The position numbers and the translations under genes were made by a program. From positions 56,712,730 to 56,776,729 of the forward strand of contig CANTUZ010000026.1 in assembly GCA_947846985.1 (NCBI GenBank): DNA of 64,000 bases, read 5' to 3'. Below the pieces are notes generated by a model. It was not told the origin of the DNA. It was given only the letters and a program-made list of their open reading frames with translations, and ran no database searches. Within the stretch, counting starts at the first letter, position 1. Every line of letters begins with the position of its first letter. Below, in pieces: positions 24,101 to 35,144 of this stretch. This stretch comes from Fratercula arctica (taxonomy: Eukaryota; Chordata; Aves; Charadriiformes; Alcidae).

Positions 24101-26962
24101 TATTTTTCCTTGCCCTTGTTCTGAAATAACAAACTATTTTGGTGGATCTTTAAAAAAAAAATATACAGTATTACTGCACGCTTCTGCAACGTACCAGCCA
24201 TAATATTGCATTTTAATCCCAGGATTTTGGACATACACACAAGGCACTTGTGCTTTTTGTAATCTGGTATGACATCTTACATATTTAGCAGTAAGAAAGC
24301 TTTTTCCCCAACTCTTTTCCGTCAACAGTTTACCAACACCGAAGTAAAGATACACTGTTACTAAACTCACCGATAAGCAATTTCATCTGCCACTTTTTCC
24401 TCTGAATCTTCTTCTGTTATCTCATACCTTCCTTTATATTTCATTTCTTGTCTTTCACCCAGTCTATCTTTCACAGGCCGCTTCCGTTTGAGAAAGCCTT
24501 GCCCATTTTCTTCTTCTGCTGTCAGTGTTTTCTTGTCATCGTGCATGTATTCATCCAGTTCTTTATCTAAAGTCTCTGCCTCTTTTTGCTGAGCTTCCTT
24601 CATCAGCTTTTTAGCCAATAAATAATTGTAAGTCTCAGACTGCCTGCTTCTGTCAATACTACCATCCATGCCTAGAATCCCAAGTTCAGTAGCCACCGCA
24701 TCCTGATTTTGCTCCTGGAGCACCACACCCCAAATGTTGTTGACCTTCTTGCCACCCAGAGCAGTTTGGTTTTGGTGGCTCTGGCTAACCTGAAAAGGCT
24801 CAGATTTAGCAGGAGAAAAGCTGAAACATTTCTGTCGTTTTCGTTTCCACAGACAGCTGTCATCATCAGATTCAGAAAAGCTTTCGTCACTTGAATCCAC
24901 ACTTTTCGTTGTCCGATAAGGAACACTTGGTGCACAGGATGAAATGCCGCTCTGGAATGGTCTGCCTGAATCATTGCCAACATGTGATTTCTGAAATGAA
25001 ACAGTAAATGACCGTTAATTTAATTACTCTTGTAAATTAAAAGAGCCATCAAGTCATGCCAAAGATTTGATTAGCTAGTAAAATTAATTCTGACTCATGA
25101 CTGTTTGGGCAGTCCTCTATGAGCATCTCTTGGACTACAGTTGACAGAAGCATCCTATGAAACTTGTGTATTTTGAATGGTTGTATATGAAAGACAGCAT
25201 GGCTGCTATAGAAAACACTTACCAGGAATCACTAATCTACTTAACATTATCTTTGTTGAATGGAATTAAAATTACGAGACTGGAAAAGCTATTAAAGTTC
25301 CCAAATCAGACAAAACCACAACATGCACAGCAGTTCTAAGAAGGTTAAAAAACCAAGCTACCACGGCAACTTAACAGAAGTTTTTTTTTTTAACAGCAGA
25401 CAAATAATTATTCTCTCCAGAGTCTGAAAGGGGTCAAGACTAGTGGTCTGCAACCACAATAGTGTTCCCAGAGACTCAAGTGAGAAGAAAAAGTGACCAA
25501 AAACCCCAAAATCAAACCCACAAAACTTGGATGCTGCTTGGACTTCGAGAAGCTAGCAGTGTATTGGGATTCTGGTTCAATCAGGACAGCACATGACCAG
25601 CTGGGGACAGTAGTACCTTACAGAAGAACTGGGGTCTTCTTCCTTTAAACCAACAAGACACCACAGACTCACCATGGCTTCTTATTAATTAGGACAAAAT
25701 CCCTAAAGATTTCAACAAACTTTACAACAGAAGTCTCATTGCTATAAAAATATTCAAGAAATGATGTTTCCCCACATATACCTGACAGATAAACTAAAAT
25801 ATGAAAGCGAAACCTGCTCAAACCTGCATAACCTGTGAAAGCACCATGGGTAACATAACCCAAAATTCTTATTCCCAAATACTGCAAACTTTTGGCCACG
25901 CCACCTGTGCTAATCTGCAGTAAGCATTTTCCTTGCCCATAATTCCAGCTTTTCCCTACCTGACTTCCTATCATAAAGTTATATGCTGACCTATGATCTT
26001 TAAAAATAAGATATTTTCCTTCAGTTTCAGGTGAAATAAAAATTCTTTAACCTTACTGCTTTCACCAACACTATGGCACCATTTCTTCTTCCTCCTATTA
26101 GCAAACAGAAAACAGAAGTCTTCAACTTATTTTATCACGCTGTGAAATGCAAACCTTTAATTTAAAATGTAGTCCATAATGCAAACCACTAACAACTCCA
26201 TAAATTAAAAGAAAAAAAAAAACCCCAAACCAAAACAGAAACAGGTCTGTGCTACACGTCCCAGAACTATATTGCAAATAAATCAAAACAACTAAAGAAA
26301 AAAAAATCCTTACACATACAGTGTCCACTGATTTATCTTATTTTGAAATATTTTTCCTGCCCACACACCACTATAGATTCCTCATAAACTTCACAACATA
26401 CTCCAACAATACGAGATACCTGGAAATAAACAGCACCTCTTCAGCAATTCACGGATGTGAAAGGGTTGTCAAGTCAAGGGAAAGCAGCAATCGCCACTGG
26501 GTGCTTTTCCCAACGCCTTGTTCCTATTGTTTTTGAAGGGAGGAGCGGCACCGCTCAGCCCTCGCTCTCCTTTGCTCACCGAACCCAGCGCCCGGCAACA
26601 ACAAAAGCCTCCCCAGCCCCGCCACGCCGTTTCCCCGCACGAACGGGCACCGAAGAAACAAGCCGGCTCCCGACCCCGGGGCAGGCAGTCACTCCCGGGG
26701 AAGGGCCGCCTGATCGGGCCGTACCGGGGCCCCCTCTCCCGCAGGCGCCGAGCACTGCGGCCCTCTCGCCGCCTAGGCCTTCCCCGTCCCCTCGCCGGGA
26801 ACGGCGCGGCTCCGGCAGGTGCCCGGGCCCTGCCGCTGGCCACCTCCCCTTCCTCACCTGCTGCGGGTCCCCGGGGGAGCCGGCGCCGGGCATGTCGGAG
26901 TCCGAGTCGGAGAGCTCACCGTCCTCCACCTCGCCCTCCATCCTCCGCGCCTCCAGCGCCAT
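18155..26962 (-). CDS. PHAX: PHAX, phosphorylated adaptor for RNA export (5 coding exons)
   Basis: PHAX bridges cap-bound U snRNA (and snoRNA) to the exportin CRM1. Coding exons on the minus strand: 26962-26858, 24990-24371, 21706-21586, 19917-19834 and 18424-18155. All are bounded by AG/GT and phases agree, giving 1,200 nt, 399 residues plus stop, close to the family's usual length of about 390-400. The N-terminus has acidic SDSDSD phosphorylation-type repeats (about residues 18-23). Exon 2 has a second acidic serine cluster (SSDESFSESDDDS) followed by basic KRKR. The conserved RNA-binding domain spans about residues 225-330, from the end of exon 2 into exon 5 (IARVVKIIGKRKAIELL, NGTRRRTPGGVYLNLL). 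The start ATG at 26962 is chosen because it gives the family's MALE...DGELSDSDSDM beginning. Introns contain repeats but no exon is damaged. It lies in a CpG-rich promoter; the gene appears intact. Confidence 0.96.
18671..18750 (+). mobile_element. small CR1 RT fragment in PHAX intron 4
   Basis: A short piece of CR1 reverse transcriptase around the catalytic box: gctgatgatacaaaactggg encodes ADDTKLGG, followed by RPEGRAAIQRG. It is antisense to PHAX, lies within its last intron, and is too short to be anything else. Confidence 0.7.
19095..19649 (+). mobile_element. solo LTR, ERVL-like family A, copy 2 (5'-truncated), in PHAX intron 4
   Basis: Matches copies 1 and 3 from the segment ggctcttg...ctataacaaccaaggtcagct to the 3' terminus accatgaca (19649). 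The first about 150 bp of the LTR, present in copies 1 and 3, is missing or unrecognisable. It is antisense to PHAX. The TATA equivalent (catataaaagctgag, about 19272) is kept. A TSD could not be established. Confidence 0.65.
23539..24000 (+). other. unsupported long open frame inside PHAX intron 2
   Basis: A 153-codon open stretch antisense to PHAX in intron 2. It begins without a nearby ATG, shows no domain, no splice context and no promoter. Listed because of its length in AT-rich DNA; most likely chance. Confidence 0.15.
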
Positions 26963-27210
26963 CGCGACGCCGGCGCCTGGCGAGGAGCAGACGCAGCCGC
27001 GGCGCGCGGCAGCCCCCTCTCACCAATAGGGAGAGCGGACGGGGGTGACGCACGAGCGCGGTGCGTGTCGGGAACGCCGGCCAGCGGGGGAGGAGGGGAG
27101 GCCGGCAGCGGAGGCCCGCCGCCATCTTGTCGGCGGCGGAGGCGGGGTGGGCTGGCGGCAGCGGGTCGTGCCGCCCTCCCGGCTCCTTGTCTTGTCGCTG
27201 CAGCTGTGAA
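26490..27210. promoter_or_regulatory. CpG island / PHAX promoter region
   Basis: A sharp rise in G+C and CpG around PHAX exon 1 (many cg dinucleotides between 26520 and 27190), against AT-rich flanks. A YY1-type element ccgccatcttg lies at 27119-27129. There is no TATA box, as is usual for housekeeping CpG promoters. Such islands are often bidirectional. On the plus side the unique sequence ends within about 100 bp at an ERV-like fragment starting at 27231. Confidence 0.8.
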
Positions 27211-27230
27211 AATGACCGATGCTGCACAAG

Positions 27231-27520
27231 TGTTATGGTTTGAGGAACGCGTAACGATTTATTGCCGTTTAGGCAATTATTCTGTCACCCGATGACCCCT
27301 CCCCACCCGGGATGGGGAATCGGGGAAAAAAAAAACCAAGAAGAAAGACCGGGGGTTGAAATATAAGTAGATTGAGTAGAATAAGACTAAATAATCAAAA
27401 GAACCAGTATGGATCTCGATACAAGGATGAAGCTCAGCCCATTCTATCAGTAGGGAGCGGCGCACTCCCTGAAGTGGACAGCAAATGGTCAGATCTTGAA
27501 ACCCGCATCCCATAGCTGGC
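27231..27520 (+). mobile_element. probable ERV LTR fragment next to the PHAX promoter
   Basis: Begins tgttatggtttgagg and continues through gtaacgatttattgcc and cacccgatgacccctcc, a pattern I associate with avian ERVL-type LTR/3'-end fragments. It then runs through gttgaaatataagtag... to about 27520. The right end and TSD are not resolved. Identification is from memory of repeat style and needs a repeat-library search. Confidence 0.4.
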
Positions 27521-29711
27521 TATAAAGTAAATATTTTCACAAATTCAGATACCTGAGTCATCTGAAAGTGCGGTTTTCCCAAGCATTAGAAGAGACTTTA
27601 CTGCAAAGTAAAATGACTGAAAGAAATCACTCAAACCAGGACAACAAAGACGTTTAGATGAAAATCTGTCCTGGGCCGCTTTACCAGGGCGACAACAGCA
27701 AGGTGGTATGTTAGCGACTTAGTAAGATGGCCCATTTTGATCTACACAGCAGGTTCTTGAGGTATTTCTTCACAAATACTGTAAGAAAAGCATTTCCTTC
27801 TTTATACAGTGTCACTCAAAAACCCCCAAAAGCCTGGAGAGACATCTGTTTCCTGCTGGCAGGGACTAAGTGATTTGCCAGGGTCCATTTAAACCTAAAT
27901 TACCGTGTAGTCCTGTATGTTAATTTATGTATGACTGAAGCCGTCATTCATGCACTGTAAAGCTAAAATGTCACTCTCCGAGGCTGTATCTATGGATCTG
28001 TAATGCAGGGCACTGAATATTAGGTTATGGTTTGATTAAGGGATTGATAATCTGAAATGGGCCTATTTTTATTTATCACAACAGTCCAATCCTGTTCAAG
28101 TCAGGCAGACAAACTGTTAAATCAGTGAAAAATAATAATCTCAGACTGATTAGAGTAAAGCACAGGTAGAAAAGTCCTGCCATCATTTCTAGGACCGTTC
28201 AGAATCTGTGCTAAGGAACTAAAGTCTGATCATGGAGTTCAAACTCATTCTTTAGTTTCTCTGAGTAGTGACACATAAATGTGCTGGTGTTTGGTGACAC
28301 AGGAATAAAATAGTGGAGATGTGAGTGAGAAAGAGATGAATAAATATACACAGAATTGGACAGATGAGCAAATGTTCAGTATTCTCAGATGGTATAAACA
28401 GATGAGGATTAGATAATTTAATCTGAGGACATGTCTGCAGCTGTAGAAATTCAAATCCACTGCACAATTTACAGTGTTATATCTCTACTCGCCAAGACAG
28501 TGAAGTGTTATGCTGACTTATATAAAAAAAAAAGTTTGCATGATTTTCATTACTTCACAAATTTTCATGGAAACTGATTGTTCAATAAACAGAAAAAAAT
28601 CATGCTGCCACATTTTGTCTAAGAGCAGTTGTTTTTCACAGTTGGTATGCTACATAAATGGAAAGTGTTACGAGATTGCTGGTAGGCATCCTTCAAACCG
28701 AACCTGAGAAGATGAGCATTTACTTCAATGATGGACTATGATCGATGGCCAACAACATCCCGTTTGGCTATGCCAATTAGAAGTTCAAAGGAGGTGCTTC
28801 TGTTTGTTTTAGCTCTGATTAATGCCAGATAGATCAATTTAGCTTATGTCTTTCTTCAGTAATTCATATATTTCCTTCAGTTATTAGTATATACACAGTC
28901 CCTCAGCTGTGTACACAAAGCAGCAGGGGCAGGGTGCAGTGTGGCTTAGAGATGTTGACTGTGTCTCTGGGTGGAATTTGAAAATCTTGAGATAGGCAAT
29001 GAAGCTTCTCATGCAGTGGAGAGCTAAGCAGAAATCTGTCATTAACACCCAAAGCAGGGAGATGCCCAGATCTACCTAATAAGAACAGCTGAACCAAGGG
29101 AATGGTCTTTACTGTGACCTGACATCTCAGACTACCGTTAGGTCTATGGCTGTTGGCACCATGCAGAAAACCAATAGTTCAATCCTGCAAAGTAAGATGT
29201 GTTACTTACCTAGAAATATGATTTTCTGCAAGTCTTGAGACAGTTGACAGTTCCTGCCTTTATATATATTGTACCCCCCTGCCCTGGTTTGAAGGATGAA
29301 AAAATAGAAGGCTGTTATTAAGTAAATAAAAAATTACACACATTGTGTCGTACTGTTCTAAGTCTCGATTAAGTTCAGATTAATGTTAGTTAAAGTAGGT
29401 GGCAGTGTGGGATGGGATGTATTTTAGAGCTCTGGAGAATCTTCACAGAATTTTGACTCCAGGAACAGAACGCAGTGGTTACTGCCTGATGGATAGACAG
29501 TTGGTATGATGCTTCCCTCTTCTTGATGTAGGAGAAAATTTGTGCAAATGAGAAAGGAATTATAAATAACAGTAATATGTATCTTATTCAACTTCCACAA
29601 TGATTGCAAGCTAGATTCTTCTCCATCAACAGCAGTACAGTATCAGTGCATGTATGCATATGACAAATTATTCTTGATATATGGAATGAGGTCAAATATT
29701 CAATGCAATAG
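27521..29711. other. intergenic, no gene seen
   Basis: AT-rich. No domain-bearing frame. No exon of a divergent neighbour to PHAX was recognised here. Confidence 0.4.
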
Positions 29712-29865
29712 GAATATATGAAATACCTGTCAAACACAAGGATTCCACACAAGAATCCCGTCACACAGCACAGAACACATGATATGCAAATTGAATATAT
29801 GAAATACCTGTCAAACACAAGGATTCCACACCAGAATCCAGTCACACAACTCGTAACATTGCTAC
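29712..29865. repeat. tandem duplication, 81-bp period, two copies
   Basis: The unit beginning gaatatatgaaatacctgtc occurs at 29712 and again at 29793. The two units are nearly identical (caagaatcccg versus ccagaatccag). The second unit ends about 10 bp before the LTR at 29876. Confidence 0.85.
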
Positions 29866-29875
29866 CAAAGACAGG

Positions 29876-30493
29876 CCTCTGCTTTGTTTATAACCATATG
29901 GTAACTAAAATGTTGTTTGTTTCCTCCTGACCTTCTTACTGTGTGAGAAAACAGTCACTGAGCTGATGTTACAGATAGTGGTAATGAGGAGAGAGCCAGA
30001 GGTAGCTAATCACCAAGGATGGGATAACAAGAAGTAGTTAATCACTTCAAGGTTCTTTTATGCGTCAGGTATGTACTCCTATACCAATTAGGATAGAGCT
30101 GTGGCTACTTCAAGGAACATCCTTATCGTCCTCAAGAAGTTGGCAAACTTACAGGAAACTTTTACAGTCCTGAGAAGACTCAATACCTTAAAAGGATGAT
30201 GTGAGGAAGGGTCTCCTTGAGAAGCTCACACTTGCGCAGAAGTGTTTTGCCGCCACAGCAGAATTTAATATGCCTGTGCAAAAAGGCTATTTGTTCATCC
30301 TAAAGAATACGTAAGCCTAGGTGGAGTTATGTATTAGGTAGGCGGAATGATGAGACTCTTTTGTGTACAAATAATGGGTGAATATGTGGTGAGGTGTGAT
30401 TTGTGGGTGTTCCCCCCAGCACCTGACGTCAAATAAAGCAATATCTCCTCTCTAAACTACTTTTGGTTTCGAGAGCTTTTATTTCAGGTAACA
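29876..30493 (+). mobile_element. LTR, family B, copy 2
   Basis: 618 bp, collinear with 14435-15056 and in the same orientation. The main difference is a short replaced segment at about 30218-30245 (gagaagctcacacttgcgca versus a different sequence in copy 1). It has the same TATA-like, aataaa and ...tttcaggtaaca end. The 3' flank (acatg) does not match a 5' flank, so no TSD is claimed. Confidence 0.7.
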
Positions 30494-32048
30494 ACATGAG
30501 ATGCATATTGTATCATAAAACATCTGACGTATCCCATCACGTAACACACAATGTGCTAATTGTGTCATAACAGTTGTGCATATCTCCAAAATAACAAACT
30601 GGAGAAGCATTTCCATGCCTTGCTTAGACAGCATTAGACTTTCTGTGGCAGGTGACACAAGGATTAAATCAGGAAAATGATCAGCTGCCAACTGGCTTAT
30701 CTGGAAAAGAGATTATTCGTTAGCCAGGTCAGTTCCCTGGGTCTCTAACCAACAATGTCAGTGCAGGCACAAATAACAGAGAGAAAAGCAAAGCATTTGG
30801 GTCTACCTCTTTTGGCAGCGTCTGCATTCATCCTGCACATAATATCAGCAAAGGTCGTGGAGTAGACCAGTTACTAAAGTGCTCAAGGTGTCGTTTCTTG
30901 CAGAAGAAAAATCTGCATTGAATTCCAGCCAGACAGACTTCAAAACATATTTATTCTTAATCTTTTTCTTGAGCACACAGCACTTTGTTGCATCTTTTCA
31001 GTCTTCAGAGCTCCTGTTCTGGCTAAAGAGACCATCCCTTTCCTAGGGATGCAAGGCAACCCCGTCACTGAGCCTTCTGGCATTTTGAGTGGTATTGGTT
31101 TTTTAGTTTTTCTCTAAAACTGTATGTTGTATAGCTTTTTTCTCTAAAACTAGAAAATATTTTGGGCAGATGTGAACTGTTCATTTTGCCTAACTTCAGG
31201 GTAAAGATTATCATTAAAGAGTGTGGTCAAAAGCAGTTAGGTCAAGAAGACCAAAAAGCCTTTAAACCTTAAAATTGTTTCAACAGGAAGACAGTAGCAC
31301 TTTGGAGGGGAAAAATGTGGATTTCTGCATTTGCTCACTAGCTATGTACAGCAAATATTGTATACTTTAAAGTTGATTTTCATGGCGTCATTAATTTTCC
31401 ATAAAGGGACCCAGGGTATCAGCAGAAAAACACTTGGTTCCCATGGAGAAAGTCTACAGAAAACATACTGAAAACATCCAGAAATCTTTGTTGTCATGCA
31501 GATGTATTTTCTAGTGTGTAAGGAATAGTACACATTCTGCTCATCAACACAAAACTTCCTGGCTTCAGCAGTGCAAGATTTCCAGGCAAAATATCGAGCT
31601 TGATACCTTCAGGAATAATAAAAGATAGCTCGGTTGCCTCATGCTCAGTACCATATAGCTGAATGTGGACACCTATGGCACCTTGAAGTTATTGTCTCAG
31701 CATGATTCCCTGAGATATTCAGGCAATTGGAAGATGTATTGGTCAAAATTGGTATGGAGGACAAGCGTACCACCATTTCCTTGAATAATGTCAGTAGGAC
31801 TTATTTATCTTCTCCCCCAGGATCTTCTGCTTCAGTGAGACATACAGAAGTATGTAAAGCATCTCAGGTGGTTGGCTTGGAGTCATGTCTTCAGTCCCAC
31901 TGTTCAAATTTTGCATAAATCTGTTTGAAAAAGAAAAGGTGAATCGTGACAGGCTCAGTCTCCATGTCAGATACAGCATTCATTGTAGCAGTCTGGAAGA
32001 GGTGACAGTTTGCAGATGACTAGCAGTGAATAACTGTGAAAGGACCTC
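30494..32048. other. intergenic, no gene seen
   Basis: AT-rich, no recognised gene. Its last five bases (32044-32048, acctc) are the left TSD of the following LTR. Confidence 0.4.
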
Positions 32049-32766
32049 TGTCCTGGTTTGAGGTAAAACAGAACCAACTTTCTGTTCAGTAATTTTACTT
32101 CTTAGCTATGCCTCTTCTAACTCTCTGAAATTAACAGCATGTTGTGTCTGAAACGGTTTGTTCAGAGTGGTAAGACAGTTTGTGCCAAGGGACGGTACGC
32201 AGAGAGGCTCTTGCTTATACTTATTGCTGTAACAACCAAGGGCAGCTGATTTCGTTAGTTGCCGCATTGGAGGGTCGGAAGCGGAGAATCGTAGAGGGGT
32301 CCCACCTGCAGGGAGGAGCGGACAGGACAGGTGGCCAAAAATTGACCAACAGGGTATTCCATCCCCTCTGCCCCATGCTCAGTACAAAAGCTGAGGGATC
32401 AAAGGGCCAATGCTCTTCCTTCAATGGCTGATGTCCAAGCAGGACCCTGTCTGTTCATCTGCCTTTGATCCCGATCCGTGTGTTCCTGACTCCAGCTGTG
32501 GAATCCAGTTCCCACCCGTCGCTGAGTCCAGTCTGGGACTTCCCCAGTGCCTGCTGGTGACATCATCCTGTGAGCTTGATACAGTTTTGTATATACTGTA
32601 TGTATTTCATTATTTTCCTTTTTATTTTGTTATTAATATTTCATTAATTTAGTTTCTTCTAAACTCGTAAATCTCTTTATCTCTCCTCCTCCTCCTCTCC
32701 GTGCATGAGAGGTAGAGGGGGAGCATCTGTTGCTGGCCATTGGCCAATTTGGCCAAAACCAAGACA
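32049..32766 (+). mobile_element. solo LTR, ERVL-like family A, copy 3
   Basis: 718 bp, beginning tgtcctggtttgagg and ending aaccaagaca. It is flanked by perfect 5-bp direct repeats acctc (32044-32048 and 32767-32771). This is the best-preserved member of family A here and fixes the boundaries of the other two. TG...CA termini and a 5-bp duplication support a class III (ERVL) LTR. No internal sequence is left. Confidence 0.85.
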
Positions 32767-35099
32767 ACCTCCTAAGCCTTGTGTTTTAAGGACCAGGTCA
32801 GGAAGCTAGTGTAGATAAATGAGGAGGGATGCATGTCGGAAAAGACACACAGGCAACTGGACATACACTGCAGTGGACACTGAGGTGATCATTATAAAAG
32901 CTAGTACTGTGAAAACACAGTTCAATGATCAGGTGGAGTGCAAAACCAAATGAAATGTTAGGAACTACTAGAAAAAGAGCGTAGCACAGAAAACAAAATT
33001 TTCACACTAAGTCCATGATGCATCTGCAGTTTGAAAACTGGGTATGCTTTGGTTCCTCGCCTTTCAAAATGTGGAAGAGCAGGAAAAATAGAGTAAAGGG
33101 TGACAACAATGTAAAGCCTTTAGGAAAAATAAATGACTGAATAAGTGTATGGCAGAGATCTGTAGAATAGTGGTTGGTGTGGGCAAGATGCTTTGGGGAT
33201 ATTTGTTCTCCATCTTATCTCATAGAGGGAACAGGGGACTAGTGTGTGGCAGGTTCAAAACAAAGAGAAGGTGGTGATGGTAACCTGCAGCTACACTGCC
33301 ATTCTTTGTCCCAGGGTGCTGTGAATGTCAGAGGGTTCATTTACATCAGTTTAAAAGGGGTTCAAAACATCAGGAAAAAACCCAACCAAAATGCTATTAT
33401 CAACTCAAAGATACCTTATTATCAGTTCAAGGATACCTTTGTCTGGGCAAGGATCTGAGCACAGACATAGGTCACACGCATGGTAAGGACTAGGAAAGCT
33501 TTCTCTCTCTATCCAGTGCTTAAAGACTTTGTTAACATATATATGTTCTCATACGGACGAGTGAGAGAAAGGAGGACTTCTGTCTTAAAAGTAGCTGTTT
33601 AAACTATTTTTAGAAGACTTTTAAAATATCAGTGTTCATTACATTGTGAAAAGGTTGGGAGGGATAGGCAGTTGTTTAGATAACGAAAATGTAAAAATTG
33701 TCACTGAAAATACAGTTTTGGTCATATTTCGTTTTACTGCAGAGCTCTCTTCATTTTTCAGGAGGCATTAACACTTAAATTCCATCTTCCTTATCTTTCC
33801 ATTGAAAGAGATGGGTTTATTTTCTTCCTGTGGGCTTCAGTAGGGCTAGATTTCCAGTTTCAGAAGCATGTTGACTTTTAGAAGGCTGGATTTCCATGGT
33901 TCAGAAGCGTAAGTAGAATATTCAGAAAAACCCAGTGTGCCATATCAAGTAACCATTTTTTCAAGCTCGACAAATGCTCATCTCCTTTTCATGTTAGATA
34001 GATATCTTGCTATCTTTAAGTATGTTATATGTAAGGAATCACTTTAAATTTGCCTGTGTCTGTGTGGCCTAGCTCTTTCACTAAAAAGGAAGGATGGTTT
34101 TTATATTTTTTTTTTCCTGCAACAGACTGGAGGCCTTGAACTTGCAGTGGTGAATAAAAATAGTAGCATCGTAGGAAGTCAAGTATTAACAAGCTGTATA
34201 TGCAATTTAATCTTGTCCTTTCTTCAGTTTCCTAGAGTTCTGAAGCTTTCTTTCGAGCACTGTTGCTTTACCTTTATGATCTTGTGCTCTCAGGGGACTT
34301 GACTGCTCTCTAAGGTCCATTTGTGTTTCTGTTGTAGTCAGTGGGAATTTTGACATTGTTTTCAACAGCATGAGCAGCTAACCTAATTTCTCTTTTCCTT
34401 GTATATTTTGACTGTATCACTAATGAAAGCAAGAAAGTGACCTGAGTGAACTCTGAGGTGGAACTCTGAGGGCTACTTTCCTTAGCCCACCCAACAACTC
34501 CTCTTTTTCTGTGCTGACTTAGAAAATTGACCTTGAAGTTCAAGGGTTGTGACTTATTCCCAAGGTGCTTAATAACCTGCCACCAAAATGTCTCCAAAAT
34601 GTCACCAAAGACTTTCATACTGCAGGCTCCAGTTTAACATATAGGTGTTTCCACCCAGGAGAGAAAGACACAGAAATTTGCCACAGAAGCCATTTTCAAC
34701 TATTCCCACCTCAGGAGGTCACCATCTGAACCCCAAAAGAGGACATGAACAGGAAACAGATACAGCAAAAAGTGTGTATGTGTTGTCTTGGTTTATGCAA
34801 CCCTGTATTTCTTCTGTTGGTGAAAGTAATGTGCAGCTGTATTGAGAAACCTTTTAAAGCCATGGATCTTGACAAATTTGTTCTGTACTGCACAGTATAC
34901 TGCACAGTAAACTCACAAAGCCGAAGGTCTAGAGAAAGGGTAGGCTTATGTTTGTTATGAGGGCACCACTACCAGCCTGGAGCAAGGAGACCCTGTATCT
35001 CATGAAGAAGTGGTGTGAAGATGGCATTTCCTAGAACAAGCACGGTAGAGTGGCAGGAAGGTGAGACAATGATGTGACTTACTGTTTTTTTGTTTGCAT

Positions 35100-35144
<45 letters not shown>

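Noticed and set aside
26457..27295. Plus-strand frames of 150-190 codons over the PHAX CpG island
   Set aside because: High-GC shadow frames rich in Pro, Arg and Ala over the first exon and promoter; no splice logic or recognised family.
29278..29310. Possible fourth family-A LTR start (tgccctggtttgaagg)
   Set aside because: Only about 15 bp resemble the LTR start; the following sequence does not continue the match.
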